A stretch of 64,000 nucleotides of DNA from Ophthalmolycus amberensis (Eukaryota > Chordata > Actinopteri > Perciformes > Zoarcidae), in assembly GCA_024529925.1 (NCBI GenBank), contig JAFEUB010000846.1:2045001-2109000 (forward strand), written 5' to 3'. The position numbers and the translations under genes are program-made. The notes under the pieces were generated by a model that ran no database searches, was not told the origin of the DNA, and saw only the letters and a program-made list of their open reading frames with translations. Numbering within the stretch: position 1 is the first letter of the stretch; the number at the start of each line of letters is the position of its first letter. Positions 11,801-22,456 of this stretch are shown here, one piece after another.

Positions 11801-14800
11801 AGAAAGACCAGGACGAGTACAAGAGGGCGAGGGAGGCCTGGGACAGAAGACGCAGAGGGCAAGAAAGTGATATCGCCAGGCTGCAGGAAGAGCTGAAGCA
11901 GAGTCGAGAGAAGATCGAGGACATGGAGATGGAGCAGAAGGTGGCGTATAGAGCTAGGCAAATGACAGCCAAGATCATTTGATGAGGACCAATTTGCCTG
12001 TTATTTCCATACTTGTACATGTCTGTCCCCCTATTCTGTGATGAAAAGCACGTCTCTGCTCAAACAATGTCCTCTCTTTTGTGATATAAAATTCTCCAGT
12101 AGTTCAATAAAATGTTTGGATTGTTATATTAAAAATGTAAATGTAATATATTTTTATATGGGTAGCCTATGTTACGATAAATTAAAAATTCCCATAAAAA
12201 TGTGAAATGCCTCTGGTCTGTTAGGAGGAGCAGGCTTTTGGAGAATCACTAGCCCAGGAGAAAAGTGCTTTATTGGATGCGAGCGAGGCGAGCGAAGTGC
12301 GAATCAAAGAGCTGGAGGAGGATATCAAAACCCTGACTCAGAGAACGGTGGAAAGAGAGACTGAGTTGGAGAGGTATGACATTTTGTTTTTTATTTTCTC
12401 TTCTCTCTCTTAGTTTTATGTGGGTCTCATGAATACTTTTGATCATAAGTAACTAAATCTGTGTGTGCAGGATGAAGGAAAGAGCAAAGAGAGCTGGAGC
12501 TCAGAGAAAAGAAGAGGAGAGTGACAGAAAGAGCCTGCAGGTAATTATAATTCAGAACATGCTGTATATCTGAGTAAAAACCTGTGTCTCAGTTGTTGTT
12601 TTCTTCCACACCTCACTCTCTTTTCCCGTCCGTATCGTGACTCTCTTTTAGACAAAGCTGGAACAGACAGAAGGTGAACTCCGAAGTCTGTCTAAGGAGT
12701 TCCAGTTCTTGAGGAATTCACTGGCCCAGAGAGACACAAGCGTCCTGCAGCTCCAAAACAGCATCACCACCCTCACCCAGAAACTCACTACTGCCCACAG
12801 GAAAGAGGTCAGACATCTCTTCGGAAATCAGAGGAGACAGGATTGAAAGCAGGGTTGAGAATAATGTGGGAATTCATAGTTAAAGGCAGAGTAGGCAAAT
12901 GTGTGCTGTGACCGCCAAGAATACTTGTTCTAATTTCAGCACCTCCTTTAACTGGAGAAGTATTTTCACCTGTCACCAGAGTTTGTTTGAGACGAACGCA
13001 CTGTCGAAATTACTGGAGTTTACTTTGTGGTTTCGGCTATTTTCTTCATATGCTTCACTTTAAAAATAGTTCTATGTCTGCACATTCTAAAACTTTGCTG
13101 GAATGGACTTAAAACATGACCATCGCATCTCAAATTCAGTAATAGTTTTTTTCCAGACTGGCATTATGTAGCAATTCACCTGCAGTTACAGATATTATGT
13201 CGCCGACACACGCTTTATTGCCCCTTTATGGCCAGGCGGAGAACGAGGCTACACTGAAGGAGATGCGGAGCCTGCGGGAGCGTCTGAACCTGAGCGAGCG
13301 TGCCACAGAGGGCTTGAAGAGTGACCTAACTGCCATGGTGTCCCAGAGGGATCACGGTCAGGCAGAACTGCATCAGGCTCGTCTGCAGGCTGCACAACTC
13401 ACCCTTCAGCTTGCAGATTCCAGTCTGGTCATGAGAGAGGGAAGAGCCCGCTGGGCCCAGGAGAGGCAGATTCTGCAGCGCACTGCTGAGGTACTGTATC
13501 CGTGCAGAACACAGAATCTGAAGTGGAGCATTTATAAAATGTACTGTGCTAGAGCCAATATATATATTTGGTCAAATGTCCCATCACTGTCCAACGTTTT
13601 GAGTTAGATGTCATGAAGTTTCAAAACAGCATCTGATGGCTTCAAGATGACATTTTCCCATAGCTCTTCTACTGTATGTGTTTATCTTATTGGGCACTGC
13701 AGCTAAACAGTTGAGTCAGGTTTTTACACATGGTCTAGTGACCTAAGGGGGAACGTGTTGTATACTGAGTACCGTCTGTGTATCACCCTGACAGAAGGAT
13801 CACGAGCATCTTGAGAAACTCAACGCAGAGATGCAGAGGATGGAAGAGCGGCTGCAGGAAGAGAGGATGGAGAGAGTGAAGCTGGAGGTTGAGCTTGGGA
13901 GAGAAAAGGATTGCAACCGGGTGAGAAATACTACAAAGCACTTAGTGCATTCAGTGTTTCTTGTTATAGGGTCATTTTGCAAGTACACTTCAGTGTGTTT
14001 GCAGTAAATAAAACTACATGTATCACACAGAAAAGAGAGTGAAACGATCTTTTCATCTAATCTTTTAAAAAAACAACAATGCCTCAAGCAATCCCTTTAG
14101 CTTCACTGAGATGTACTCTGTATACTACACATTGTCATTCTGAAATCACAGTAACTGTTTGTTGCGTCTGATATCTGGCCTGCAGGTTCAGCTGAGTGAA
14201 ACCCGCAGGGAGCTCCAGGAGCTAAAGTCCAGCCTGAAGGTTGCCCAGAAAGAGAAGGAGCAGCTACTTGCAGAGAAACAGGTCAGAGACACATTGTGAT
14301 TAGTCATGGCAACTCGAATCGATGCTGACAGAAGGTTTGTCCAAAAACGAGAAATATACTGTTTTGAGAGTATGTTCTTGTGTTTACACTGCATATATGG
14401 TGTCACAGGTCCTGACTTTGTGTCCTATCAGCTGATCCCAAGGCCAATGAGTGGCTTGTATGGAATAATAAGTAAACCGTAACTGTTTTATCCTAATCAG
14501 CTCACAACTGCTGTAATTCAGTCATTATCAGCCTTAGATTTAGGACAAGTTTGGTTACAATTTGTACCACTCTCAAGCTTGAGTGCACCTATGAATAATA
14601 TTTTTTTTTTTATAGATAATGTATTCATATGCTCAAGCTTACTGATGGAACATATCCACAAGTATACAGGGATTGTAAGTGTCACAGGTGTTGGGAATCT
14701 TCTGTCTGTTGTTGTCTTCTTAGCTGTTATTGTGCAATATAAATTGTTTATAGTGCAATATAAATCAGTTGATTTCAGGGCAGTGCTGCTGCTGTTAAAG

Positions 14801-15845
14801 TGTTTTGTTGGCTAACCACCATCATGTTTGCTTGCAACTAGCAGAGTAGTCATTGTTTTTAAAATAAGTGTCCAGCTTAATTTTAATATTTGCCATATAG
14901 GAGCATCGCGGCCAATCTGTGACACATCATAAATCAAACAAATGTTAAAATGTTTGTTGAACAGTGATGATATTTATGAAATATCAATGTTGTGTTTGTG
15001 TGTAAATATGTTTTATGTGGCTTTAGCTTGAAGAAGTCGGACATCATGAGAGTTATGAGGGCGGTGGCTGCTGATGCCATGATGCAAGTCCTGCCCTGGT
15101 GTGTGATATGACGGCTGTATTTTCCACTACAGGAGTTGATGGAGTACATCTGTCAGCTGGAGCAGAAGATGGGAACGGTGGTCAGTGCCAAGTGGAGCGC
15201 TGCTCCGATTGCCTATGCAGGTGAATGGAGCCCCACATTAATCAACTGTATGCCCCGCAGATGTGAACGATAAAAGAGTTAATTATCACTCAACAGAGAC
15301 ACTAAATATTGCTCAGAACAGCATATGTTGTGGGGCCGACAGGAGCAGTGCTCTGGAGAACAGTGACCACGTTTTTTTTCTTTGCCAATGATTCTGTCCG
15401 GCAGATCGGCCCAGCAGTGTGTTATCTGACTCTGAGGACGAGAACCCAGAGGCTTTGCAGCCCATCCGTCCACCAAGACCTCTGGGACACTACAGCCTGT
15501 GTGAGCAGGGCCAGCCGGACTCCTTGCTCCTTGCCACCCATCCTCCCTCCCCCAGGGAAATGGAGAGGAGCACAGTGGTCATCAACCAGCCAGCCCCGCT
15601 CTGCTCGCCACACCAGACCGACGCTGACACCCTGGCGCACAGCTCTGATTCGGTGAGACGCGCTATCCCGGCCATTCAGCGTCACCATAGTCTAATTGCA
15701 TGTGATACAGAAAATTAGCAATGTGGTCATGCTGATAGCTGTGCACACCAGTTAAACACGGGCAGTGGATCGTTTGATACCGACATTATCTCCGAGAAGC
15801 AATTAGGCCGCTCGTCTGCAAGTTATTCGGCTTTAATGGGCGCTG

Positions 15846-15886
<41 letters not shown>

Positions 15887-17193
15887 GTTCTCCGGTGTTA
15901 AGGAGGAGGAATCTGATACACTTAAGTGTGGAAGGCACAGCTCTGGAGAGGAAACGGCACTTTTGCTGCCTGAACACATGGACACTGTTCTCAGGTACAA
16001 CCTCCCCTCACATGTTCATACATATAATACACACACACACACACACACACACAGCCAAGTACAACATTCAAATATCAAGGGAGGGGGACTCCATAAAATG
16101 TTCTGCAGTGTCTTTCGGGGGCCTCTTGTCATGTTATAGATGTCTAGTTGTCTATGTGCTGTTACTCGTAATTTCATATTGTTGAAGTGGTATTTTTACT
16201 TAAGGAAAATATCTCAGTACCTCCTCCACCACTGCCTATCACACTGTTGCACATGGAAGTATTTAACGTTGCTACTGATATAACTATTTCAAATACTACT
16301 GCTTTCTAATGTGGCTGGATACATGGACATGCTACTTGCCTCCCCGTGAAACATATAGCAGGATTTGGTTTAGATTAATGAAGGGTTTGGCAAGTGACGA
16401 TAAGACAATCACAACAAATTGAGCACAGTTGAAGATTTAATGTTCAAAAATGCAGCTTTGCATTGCTGGCTGCATATTAAATTGAAAATTTCTTTGAGGT
16501 CAAACAAGCCAACAAATTTCTTCCTGCCATGCTGGCTGGTTTTAAACTCAAGCAATGCATCATGTTTTACGAGCTCATGACTTGATTTGTTTGTACAACC
16601 TTACTCTGCAAAGTAATTAGTGAACACAGCAGCCAGATAAACACAGTGGAGTTAAAAGTATCACATTTCTTTCTTAAATGTAGAGAAGTAAAATCCTAAA
16701 CTATCTCGAAAAGGAAGAATGAAGTGATTGTACTCAAACATAGGACCTGAGTACTGAGTTTCCACACCGGGTCTCACACAGAAAGGCTTACACGATGAAT
16801 TCAAAGCTTGCTAAGGCACACGGACACATGCAACCAGCTATTTATGGTGACAGGGTGAGTATGGCTGGAAGATGGAAGTTTTGAATATGTGGTCGTAAAA
16901 GAAGTTGAGTCAGGGAGACTGTGTGAGACAGAGTTGGGGCGTGGGAGGGGCGAGATGGGAGGACAAGGAGACAGATAAATTGACAGTAAGCTGTAGCAAT
17001 GATTTACCTGAGGGGTGTACTGCAGTCACGGGCCAATTTTCAGCATCATTAAAGCCCTCTCTCTCCCACTCACCCGCTCCTTTAGTCTAACCTCCTCTTT
17101 CAACCACACTGTGTGTTTCTTTCAGTTTTTCACACACGCACACTCTGCTTTGTCTCCTCCTCCAGTGATCTGGCCGACACCTCGCTATGGTAA
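8736..17193 (+). CDS. calcoco1: Calcoco1, SKICH and coiled-coil autophagy receptor/coactivator (14 coding exons, 652 aa, no zinc finger)
   Basis: Joining 14 exons with matching phases gives 652 residues. Residues about 5-118 form a SKICH domain (VDCHYTL, DWIGLFKVGW, YHTFVWAL, ASYLP), followed by DMLLVVP at 134-140, the place of the LVV-type non-canonical LC3-interacting motif of CALCOCO1/NDP52. Residues about 145-515 are coiled coil, and 530-640 is an acidic tail with the family signature SDSEDEN. The family acts in selective autophagy (ER and Golgi turnover) and was first described as a nuclear receptor coactivator. The start at 8736 is the first ATG in exon 2, in a good context (GCCATGG), and begins the SKICH domain. 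Human CALCOCO1 has 691 residues and ends in a zinc finger (about the last 40 residues). Here the frame stops after SDLADTSLW, and I found no zinc-finger exon downstream. The RAR gamma gene is its convergent neighbour. Confidence 0.9.
8953..9055 (+). CDS. calcoco1: calcoco1 exon 3
   Basis: Codes for residues 45-78 (VGWSSVKDYHTFVWALAP to CVHFQ) in the SKICH domain. Acceptor CCTCAG at 8952, donor CCAGG|GTACCC. One base carries over, so the next codon (Ala79) is split across the intron. Confidence 0.92.
10430..10930. other. CpG-rich segment inside calcoco1 intron 3
   Basis: This part of the intron is visibly richer in CpG than its AT-rich surroundings and carries a textbook splice donor on the - strand, GCGCAG|GTGAGC, with the exon edge at 10916. 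It could be the first exon and promoter of an antisense non-coding transcript or an alternative promoter, or an old inserted sequence. No convincing protein frame is present. Confidence 0.3.
11336..11538 (+). CDS. calcoco1: calcoco1 exon 4 (end of SKICH, LVV motif)
   Basis: Codes for residues 79-146: ASYLPKLSSQDYEFVYIDAK, the end of the SKICH fold, then DMLLVVP at 134-140. Acceptor CTTTTAG at 11335, donor TTGCAG|GTGAAC. The LVV tripeptide (137-139) is at the position of the non-canonical LC3C-type LIR of NDP52 and CALCOCO1. Confidence 0.92.
11728..11940 (+). CDS. calcoco1: calcoco1 exon 5 (start of coiled coil)
   Basis: Codes for residues 147-217, highly charged coiled coil beginning GRLQECLRERAELLQ. 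Acceptor TCGTCAG at 11727. The donor CAGAAG|GTGGCG is weak compared with the other introns; it is chosen because it gives phase 0 to match exon 6. If it is not used, the frame reads on 13 codons to a TGA at 11980 and meets an AATAAA at 12106. Confidence 0.85.
12106..12111 (+). terminator. calcoco1: Possible intronic poly(A) signal in calcoco1 intron 5
   Basis: AATAAA lies 165 bases past the weak exon 5 donor, followed by a T-rich, G-containing stretch (TGTTTGGATTGTTAT). Use of this site would make a short transcript coding for SKICH plus the first coiled-coil segment (about 230 residues). Confidence 0.3.
12225..12373 (+). CDS. calcoco1: calcoco1 exon 6
   Basis: Codes for residues 218-266 plus two bases of Arg267; coiled coil with VRIKELEEDIKTL, matching the ILELEDDIQT segment remembered for human CALCOCO1. 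Acceptor TGTTAG at 12224, donor GAGAG|GTATGA, phase 2. Confidence 0.88.
12471..12540 (+). CDS. calcoco1: calcoco1 exon 7
   Basis: A 70-base exon that completes Arg267 and codes for residues 268-290, lysine/arginine-rich coiled coil (MKERAKRAGAQRKEEE). Acceptor GTGCAG, donor CTGCAG|GTAATT. Confidence 0.87.
12652..12807 (+). CDS. calcoco1: calcoco1 exon 8
   Basis: Codes for residues 291-342 (TKLEQTEGELRSLSKEF onward), heptad-like coiled coil. Acceptor CTTTTAG at 12651, donor AAAGAG|GTCAGA, phase 0 at both ends. Confidence 0.88.
13236..13490 (+). CDS. calcoco1: calcoco1 exon 9
   Basis: Codes for residues 343-427, the longest coiled-coil exon, ending RARWAQERQILQRTAE. This matches the CQWSKERAGLLQSVE region remembered for human CALCOCO1. 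Acceptor TGGCCAG at 13235, donor GCTGAG|GTACTG, phase 0. Confidence 0.9.
13795..13920 (+). CDS. calcoco1: calcoco1 exon 10
   Basis: Codes for residues 428-469 (KDHEHLEKLNAEMQRMEERL to LGREKDCNR). Acceptor TGACAG at 13794, donor AACCGG|GTGAGA, phase 0. Confidence 0.9.
14186..14281 (+). CDS. calcoco1: calcoco1 exon 11
   Basis: Codes for residues 470-501 (VQLSETRRELQELKSSLKV to LLAEKQ), nearly the same as the VQLSESKRELTELRSALRV segment remembered for the human protein. Acceptor CTGCAG at 14185, donor AAACAG|GTCAGA. Confidence 0.92.
15133..15220 (+). CDS. calcoco1: calcoco1 exon 12
   Basis: Codes for residues 502-530 (ELMEYICQLEQKMGTVVSAK onward), the end of the coiled coil. Acceptor CTACAG at 15132, donor ATGCAG|GTGAAT with one base carried over (Asp531). 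Confidence 0.9.
15405..15652 (+). CDS. calcoco1: calcoco1 exon 13 (acidic and proline-rich tail)
   Basis: Codes for residues 532-613: RPSSVLSDSEDENPEAL, then PRPLGHYSLCEQGQP and VVINQPAPL, matching conserved blocks LTDSEDESPED, YGLCERGDPG and VVISQPAP in human CALCOCO1. The donor is GATTCG|GTGAGA, phase 0. Confidence 0.9.
15847..15885 (+). repeat. (TG)n tract 17 bases before the calcoco1 exon 14 acceptor
   Basis: About 19 TG units end 17 bases before exon 14 and take the place of the usual pyrimidine tract. (UG)n RNA is bound by TDP-43 and CELF proteins; the (TG)m run before CFTR exon 9 is the known case where this causes exon skipping. Confidence 0.95.
15903..15994 (+). CDS. calcoco1: calcoco1 exon 14 (between TG and AC tracts)
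   Basis: Codes for residues 614-643 (EEESDTLKCGRHSSGEETA then LLLPEHMDTVL), matching GGEEANLLLPEL of human CALCOCO1. Acceptor GTTAAG at 15902 lacks a good pyrimidine tract; donor TCTCAG|GTACAA. Two bases carry over to Ser644. The exon is 92 bases, so skipping breaks the frame. Confidence 0.85.
16029..16053 (+). repeat. (AC)n tract 34 bases after the calcoco1 exon 14 donor
   Basis: About 12 AC units in intron 14. On the transcript they are complementary to the (TG)n tract on the other side of exon 14. Confidence 0.95.
17166..17193 (+). CDS. calcoco1: calcoco1 exon 15, last codons and stop
   Basis: Completes Ser644 and codes for DLADTSLW and a TAA at 17191. The acceptor CCTCCTCCAG at 17165 is strong. 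DLA aligns with the DMA that follows LLLPEL in human CALCOCO1, after which the human protein goes on to a zinc finger that is not present here. A weak donor-like CTATG|GTAACC overlaps the stop but no matching downstream exon was found. Confidence 0.7.
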
Positions 17194-19105
17194 CCGGTGG
17201 ACGTCCAGCCACAGCGAGCGATTAAGAAAGAGGAGAAGGGGGGACTTTTTTGGAGTTTATGTGGTTTCACATTACTTCCACTAACAAGCACATATACAGC
17301 TCACTCACTACACAGACAAAATGGTAATATGCAATTTACTTCATATCTGCCGTGAACCCTGGTTTTTCCCCCCTAAGTGTTGTGTTATTATTGCTCTCGC
17401 TGTTTTGTTGTTAGGAATGACATAATGCTTGTGGTGGCAGGTCGACACTATGTTTATGACTGACATAAGACTTTCAGTTTGAAATGGCGTGCTTTCGGAC
17501 ATGGGCTCTGGCGTTTGAGAGTTTGCGGGTTGTAGCAGAATTATTTCTGTTGAATCATTGCAATGTCGAGAGCTTAACGATGGATGTTATGTCGTTTTTA
17601 TGACATCTGCGATTAGGATTCATGACAGGCACTGTAATTATGATGTTTTGAGCAGCCCCGGCTTCCCTGGAAATCATGGTAAAACTCTCTTCCAGCATTA
17701 AATTCTCCACAGCAGCTTTGAACACTATTCACGGCAGCATAAAGTAATAATGATACAGCATCATGCTAGAATTATATTGCAGTAATCTAGGCCTATGACA
17801 TCATATTCTTCCTCCATTTAGTCACAAGCAAGATTTGACATGCACTTTCTCGTTGGCAAGAGCACTTGATTGTTGTCGTGCGGATGCAGTTAAAGAGATT
17901 TAGTGATGCAGAGACGCTCTAAGACGGACAAGCATTTGAAAAAGAAAGCTTATCGAACAGATTGTGTTTAAAGTCTATTAAATAGATGCCGGATGCAACT
18001 TCCTACTTCAGTACCTTCATATAATCATTATTATAAAATGAATGCTCATTCGCTTTACACTATAGATCAGCTGTAGTTTTTACTTTTTAATGATTCTGGA
18101 TTTACTAGCTGGCCATTAGGATATTTAGTGTTTGTTACAGTTTGTATTGTACAGAAATCTCACATTCACGCAGTTGTAAATTTGTGCCTAAAATTATTTT
18201 AAAAAGAGTCAAAGAAAATCATCTTTATAGATCCTGACGCATTGACACGGTGTTGGTATTTTCCCTGCGCTCTATGGCAATATACTGCCTAATAAAAATA
18301 GCCGCCTACCTTTTAATCAATACTGTATGCATTTTTCATGATTTTCTATTTATAATTAACTTGAGTTATGCTGCAATTAAACTATATTCAGGTTTAGTTT
18401 TAAAGAGGTGTTTTTCACACAGCTGTCTGTGCAATGTATGACAACATTTTCCATGCTTGGCTAAGAAAATTTGCTCGACACTTTGATGCTTGATTTTATC
18501 TGCTGTATTTGCACCCTATTTTTTACTATATAAGAGTTTTTAGATGAAAACGTTGATATATGGATACTTATTATGTTACTCGTGTCCTTTCATCGCTATC
18601 TTAATCATTACCATGGTGTGTTGTGTTTACGTATATATTTTATCTACACTTTATGTGTTTACATTCTGGTTTCAAATACTCACTTTGACTCTATTGCGAT
18701 TTGATATAGGAGTTATATTGTTGCAAGATGTCGGTGCTAATGAAAGGGAATGATTCCAGCACATTGTGTTTAAGGTGAAAGGAATTGATTTGAATGTTCA
18801 AACAGGAGGACCAGGATTATGAAAGTGGTCGCCTCTCATGTACCTTGTGTCACTGGGTGTTCTGGTGTTGCAGTACATGTTGATTCTCCTTGTATAGAGG
18901 TGGGAATGTTTTGAGGCGCCAGGTATTCTTTCCCATAAGATGGCACACGACACTACATGTATTCTCCATAGTCCTTGTTTGTGGTTGTATTCTGACTTTA
19001 TGTCTTATGAATGTTGTTTTTTTGTTGTTCCACTGAGAGCTCCAGTACGAGCGCTCCTCGTCAGGACACCGTCTCCGGTTGCAATAAAGCTCCAGTGGTT
19101 ATGGT
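17194..19105 (+). other. calcoco1: calcoco1 3' UTR (inferred)
   Basis: AT-rich DNA without a recognisable exon, between the stop codon and the AATAAA at 19083. Another AATAAA lies near 18290 and could give a shorter end. The exact 3' end is not known. Confidence 0.5.
19083..19088 (+). terminator. calcoco1: calcoco1 poly(A) signal
   Basis: AATAAA is followed after about 20 bases by a GT-rich region (GGTTATGGTTTGTTTTGAAG), the usual arrangement of a cleavage site. Confidence 0.5.
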
Positions 19106-22100
19106 TTGTTTTGAAGTTTTGTGTGAAGGTTATCCCACATGTACACCGCCGTGTATATTCTTATCAGTCATGTAAGGGGGTTTGGGTGGGGTTCTGTGTA
19201 ATAAAATGGTTTATGTATCCATTATTGGATCGAATGTGTCTTTTTCTGGCCAAAGATCATAGCAATATTTTGATCCGCACATGACATTTCATTGGTAATT
19301 AACTGTGCCATTTCTTATCACGTAGCTATATAACCTATCCCCCTTTGGCTCATTGCCTGTTTCACACACATTTTTCATGCTGGATTTTCGCTCCGCTCAC
19401 CTTTGGCTCTCCTGCACTCTCCCCTCAGGCCTGACCTCCTCCTCATCTTCATCCTTGTGCCTCCCCACTCTTATGGCAGTGTCTTGCTCCCTCTTTTAAG
19501 CTCTAAGCTCCTTCTACCACACTCCCTCCATCTTAAGTCTGGGGTGACGATAGCTAATTATAAAATCAATGATGCTGGGCTGCCTAGTTTACAGCCCCCT
19601 CTAAAACCTTAACTGGGAAATCACTGTGGGATTGATGACTCCCTCACTCTTTATCTCTTTTAATTAGAAATGTAAAAGATATGAAGACCCAGAGGCCAGA
19701 ACACATCTCCGAGTTTTTATGACCCCGACACCCGCCTTCCCCAGCTCTCGCTCCCCTTCCCCAAATCACCCCTTCCTCTACCTGGCCTTGTTTATTCCTT
19801 CTTCCTCCCGGCTGGCACACCCTCCATTCTCACTCTCGTCACAGATACCTTTACCCGTTTCTTCATCACTTTCTCCATTACCCTTTCTTTAAGATCGCCC
19901 GCCTGCCTCTCTGCTCACACAGTGGAAGGTGTTACATTTATGGCTGTTGCACTTGAAAAGTTTCTCACCTTCCCCTCACCTCTCTTCTCTTCCCTTGACT
20001 GATTCCCAACCCTCAGTGGATTTGCTGCATGTCACAAATGACAAACTTGTCCTTTTTGTCTGCTCTGAACCAAGCAGGAGACGCACTGTAAATGATGTTC
20101 TGTTTCACATTGTGACCCAGCTTCCAACTCCATGCATCCAGCGCATGACACATACACCTCTGAGTATTGCAGCCTACATGGCTTTAAGTCGACAGAAAGA
20201 CCCCACAGTTTATATTTATCACATCAAACCCAGGTCACATGCACCTCCACTCTCTGACTTCATCGCACCCTGAGCCCCTTCCTCCCTTACTGGTGCCAGA
20301 GCACTTGGGTTCAGTGAGCTTTATCCTCCCGATCACTCTCTGAGGAGCCAGCCTCTCCTCATCCATTATCCCTGCAGTTTGCTCATGTTCAGAGCAAACT
20401 CGGTGGATTTGCTCTCTCTCTCTCTCTGTGTTTTAAATATTCAAATTCATTTTTTTCGTATGCCGCACTCATGACCTACTTTTATGGATTCTTTACAATT
20501 TTTTTATGAATAATTGATGTCCTGAGGCTGCAAGAATATTACAAGGGAGATTTCTCCCCTTTATTAATTCATTGTACAGTTATACCTTTTTTTCCCCGGG
20601 GGCCTTTTTTTACACATTTCCATCTCTTTTTCCTATTTCCAGTCAATAAGCCTTCCTAACTCAAGTAATTAGTGAATCCAGCACCACTGATGTGGAAGGA
20701 TGAGTATATAGAACTCCTGCCCCGGCTCTTTTAAATTCCCCCAAGCACACCCAAACCCTCCCATAGGTTCCCATGGCAACACTGTCCATGGGGCTCAGTA
20801 TATGAGGCCATTTGATTGTTCCTTGTAAAATAGTGTAATGTATGGGCCTTATTTTAATTCCAGTCTGGTGTTATTGATCTGTCTTTAATGATAGTTAATT
20901 AAAGTAATCATATAATTGATAGGATCTCATCTCTGTTTATCACCCTCTTCTGATTCCCTCGCGCTCTCAAACTATTAATAAAATCAAGGTGAGACATTAG
21001 TATCCCACACTGGTACGCTGACACATGAGAGATGTTTGCTATTGGTAGCCCTTTACAAAGAGGGCTCCTGTTCTTTATCAGCATGTCAGAGCTGGTTTTA
21101 TCATTGATGTACTTGAGGTAATAAGTTGGTGACAAATACAACTCGGGACTTTTGGTGACGTTTGTAGGGAATCTGAAAAATGTTTGAAAGTTATTCTTGT
21201 TTTATTCATCTGCTTGTTTCAATTGTATTCTGACAAATGTGTTGACTTTGAGTTGAGTTTAAGGCCGCAATGTCCTTTCACATTTCACAGGTCGTTACCA
21301 AACCAGATTCAGTTTTGGATCCAAGATGCTTCTACAAGATCAAATATCGCAGGAGTCCAATAAAATCTGAGACCATGTTGAACCACTGACTATTCAGCTG
21401 GAAGCAGCACTCTGAAAGAACTCTAAAATGGACTGATCACGAGGGCTGCTACCTGTTTATCTTCATCAGCAATTTATCTGCTATTTCTTGGATTAATGGT
21501 TTCGTCTGAAACACCAATAATAATAACAATCATACTCATAATAATAATATTTGAGAAGCTGAAATCAAAATGAACGACCAATTAATCGGCTGCTTATATC
21601 GGATATGTTTCATGTAATGTATCTAATATTGATACATATATCTGATCCATCATTGTTGTGGTGTACATCTTTCAAAAGGTGCACTATTTCTTTCTGTTCA
21701 GTTGTCCACCTTTCTAAAATTCAATAAATAAATCCTAACAGACAGATTTACTTTTTAACTTCTAAACCACTCTATCTAGTGAGACAAAACTAGAGGACTT
21801 TTCACTGCCTCCAACTGCACAGAGAACAAATCAGAGCGGACCTTTATCTGATGTCCTTGTTCAGCAGGAGGCAGTGAATTATTAGCCTCTGCACTCACAG
21901 CGCTCCATGACCTAGCAGACCATGCTCTCCTCTTCCATGCAGGGTGAACACTGGTCGAAGCAGTGCGCCCTGCACTAACGGTGCAAGAGCTCCCTCTACC
22001 GACACATTTGGTAATGCATGGTTCAATTCACTGAAAGCTACGACTTTACAGTGTTAGGGGACTCTGTGCTTAATGTTTTCCTTGTATGAGTGACATTTCT

Positions 22101-22160
22101 GACCATACCAGACGTTTTGTTTTGCAAAACAATAGAATAAATAAAAAAGCCCAGTAATCT
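19106..22160. other. Convergent intergenic spacer
   Basis: No gene seen between the ends of calcoco1 and rarga. 19.4-20.4 kb is C- and T-rich and gives meaningless open frames. 20430-21000 is AT-rich with several TTAATTAA/TAAT-like cores around 20870-20930 and could be a conserved non-coding element. Nothing more can be supported. Confidence 0.5.
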
Positions 22161-22171
22161 CACAAAAGTAG

Positions 22172-22177
22172 TTTATT
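22172..22177 (-). terminator. rarga: rarga poly(A) signal
   Basis: TTTATT on the + strand reads AATAAA on the - strand (CAATAAAC). It is the first strong candidate after 2 kb of likely 3' UTR. Other candidates exist further on, so the end is not certain. Confidence 0.4.
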
Positions 22178-22395
22178 GTGCCTCTTACTGTTTATATGGC
22201 TTTTCTTTGTATGACAAGAGTTGACATAAACAGAGAGTGGACAACACCTTGGCCATGTTGAAAAACAAAAACATGAAACAACATAATCTCAAAGTTCTGC
22301 CTGCATTACCATCATTGACAGCCCAGCAGAGAGAGAGCGAGGGATGTGGCCATTCACTCAATGACTCAAACAACACATGTTAAAGCATTCTCTCT

Positions 22396-22456
22396 CACAC
22401 ACACACACACACACACATGCCTGCACGCATACACAGACACACACACACACGCACAA
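22396..22456. repeat. CA microsatellite, interrupted
   Basis: Two (CA)n runs, 22396-22417 and 22431-22456, separated by a short degenerate stretch. Lies in the inferred rarga 3' UTR. Confidence 0.9.

Noticed and set aside
17191..21500. A hidden zinc-finger exon for calcoco1
   Set aside because: No CPxC-type finger sequence was found by eye in any + strand frame; kept only as a check for the zinc-finger loss finding.
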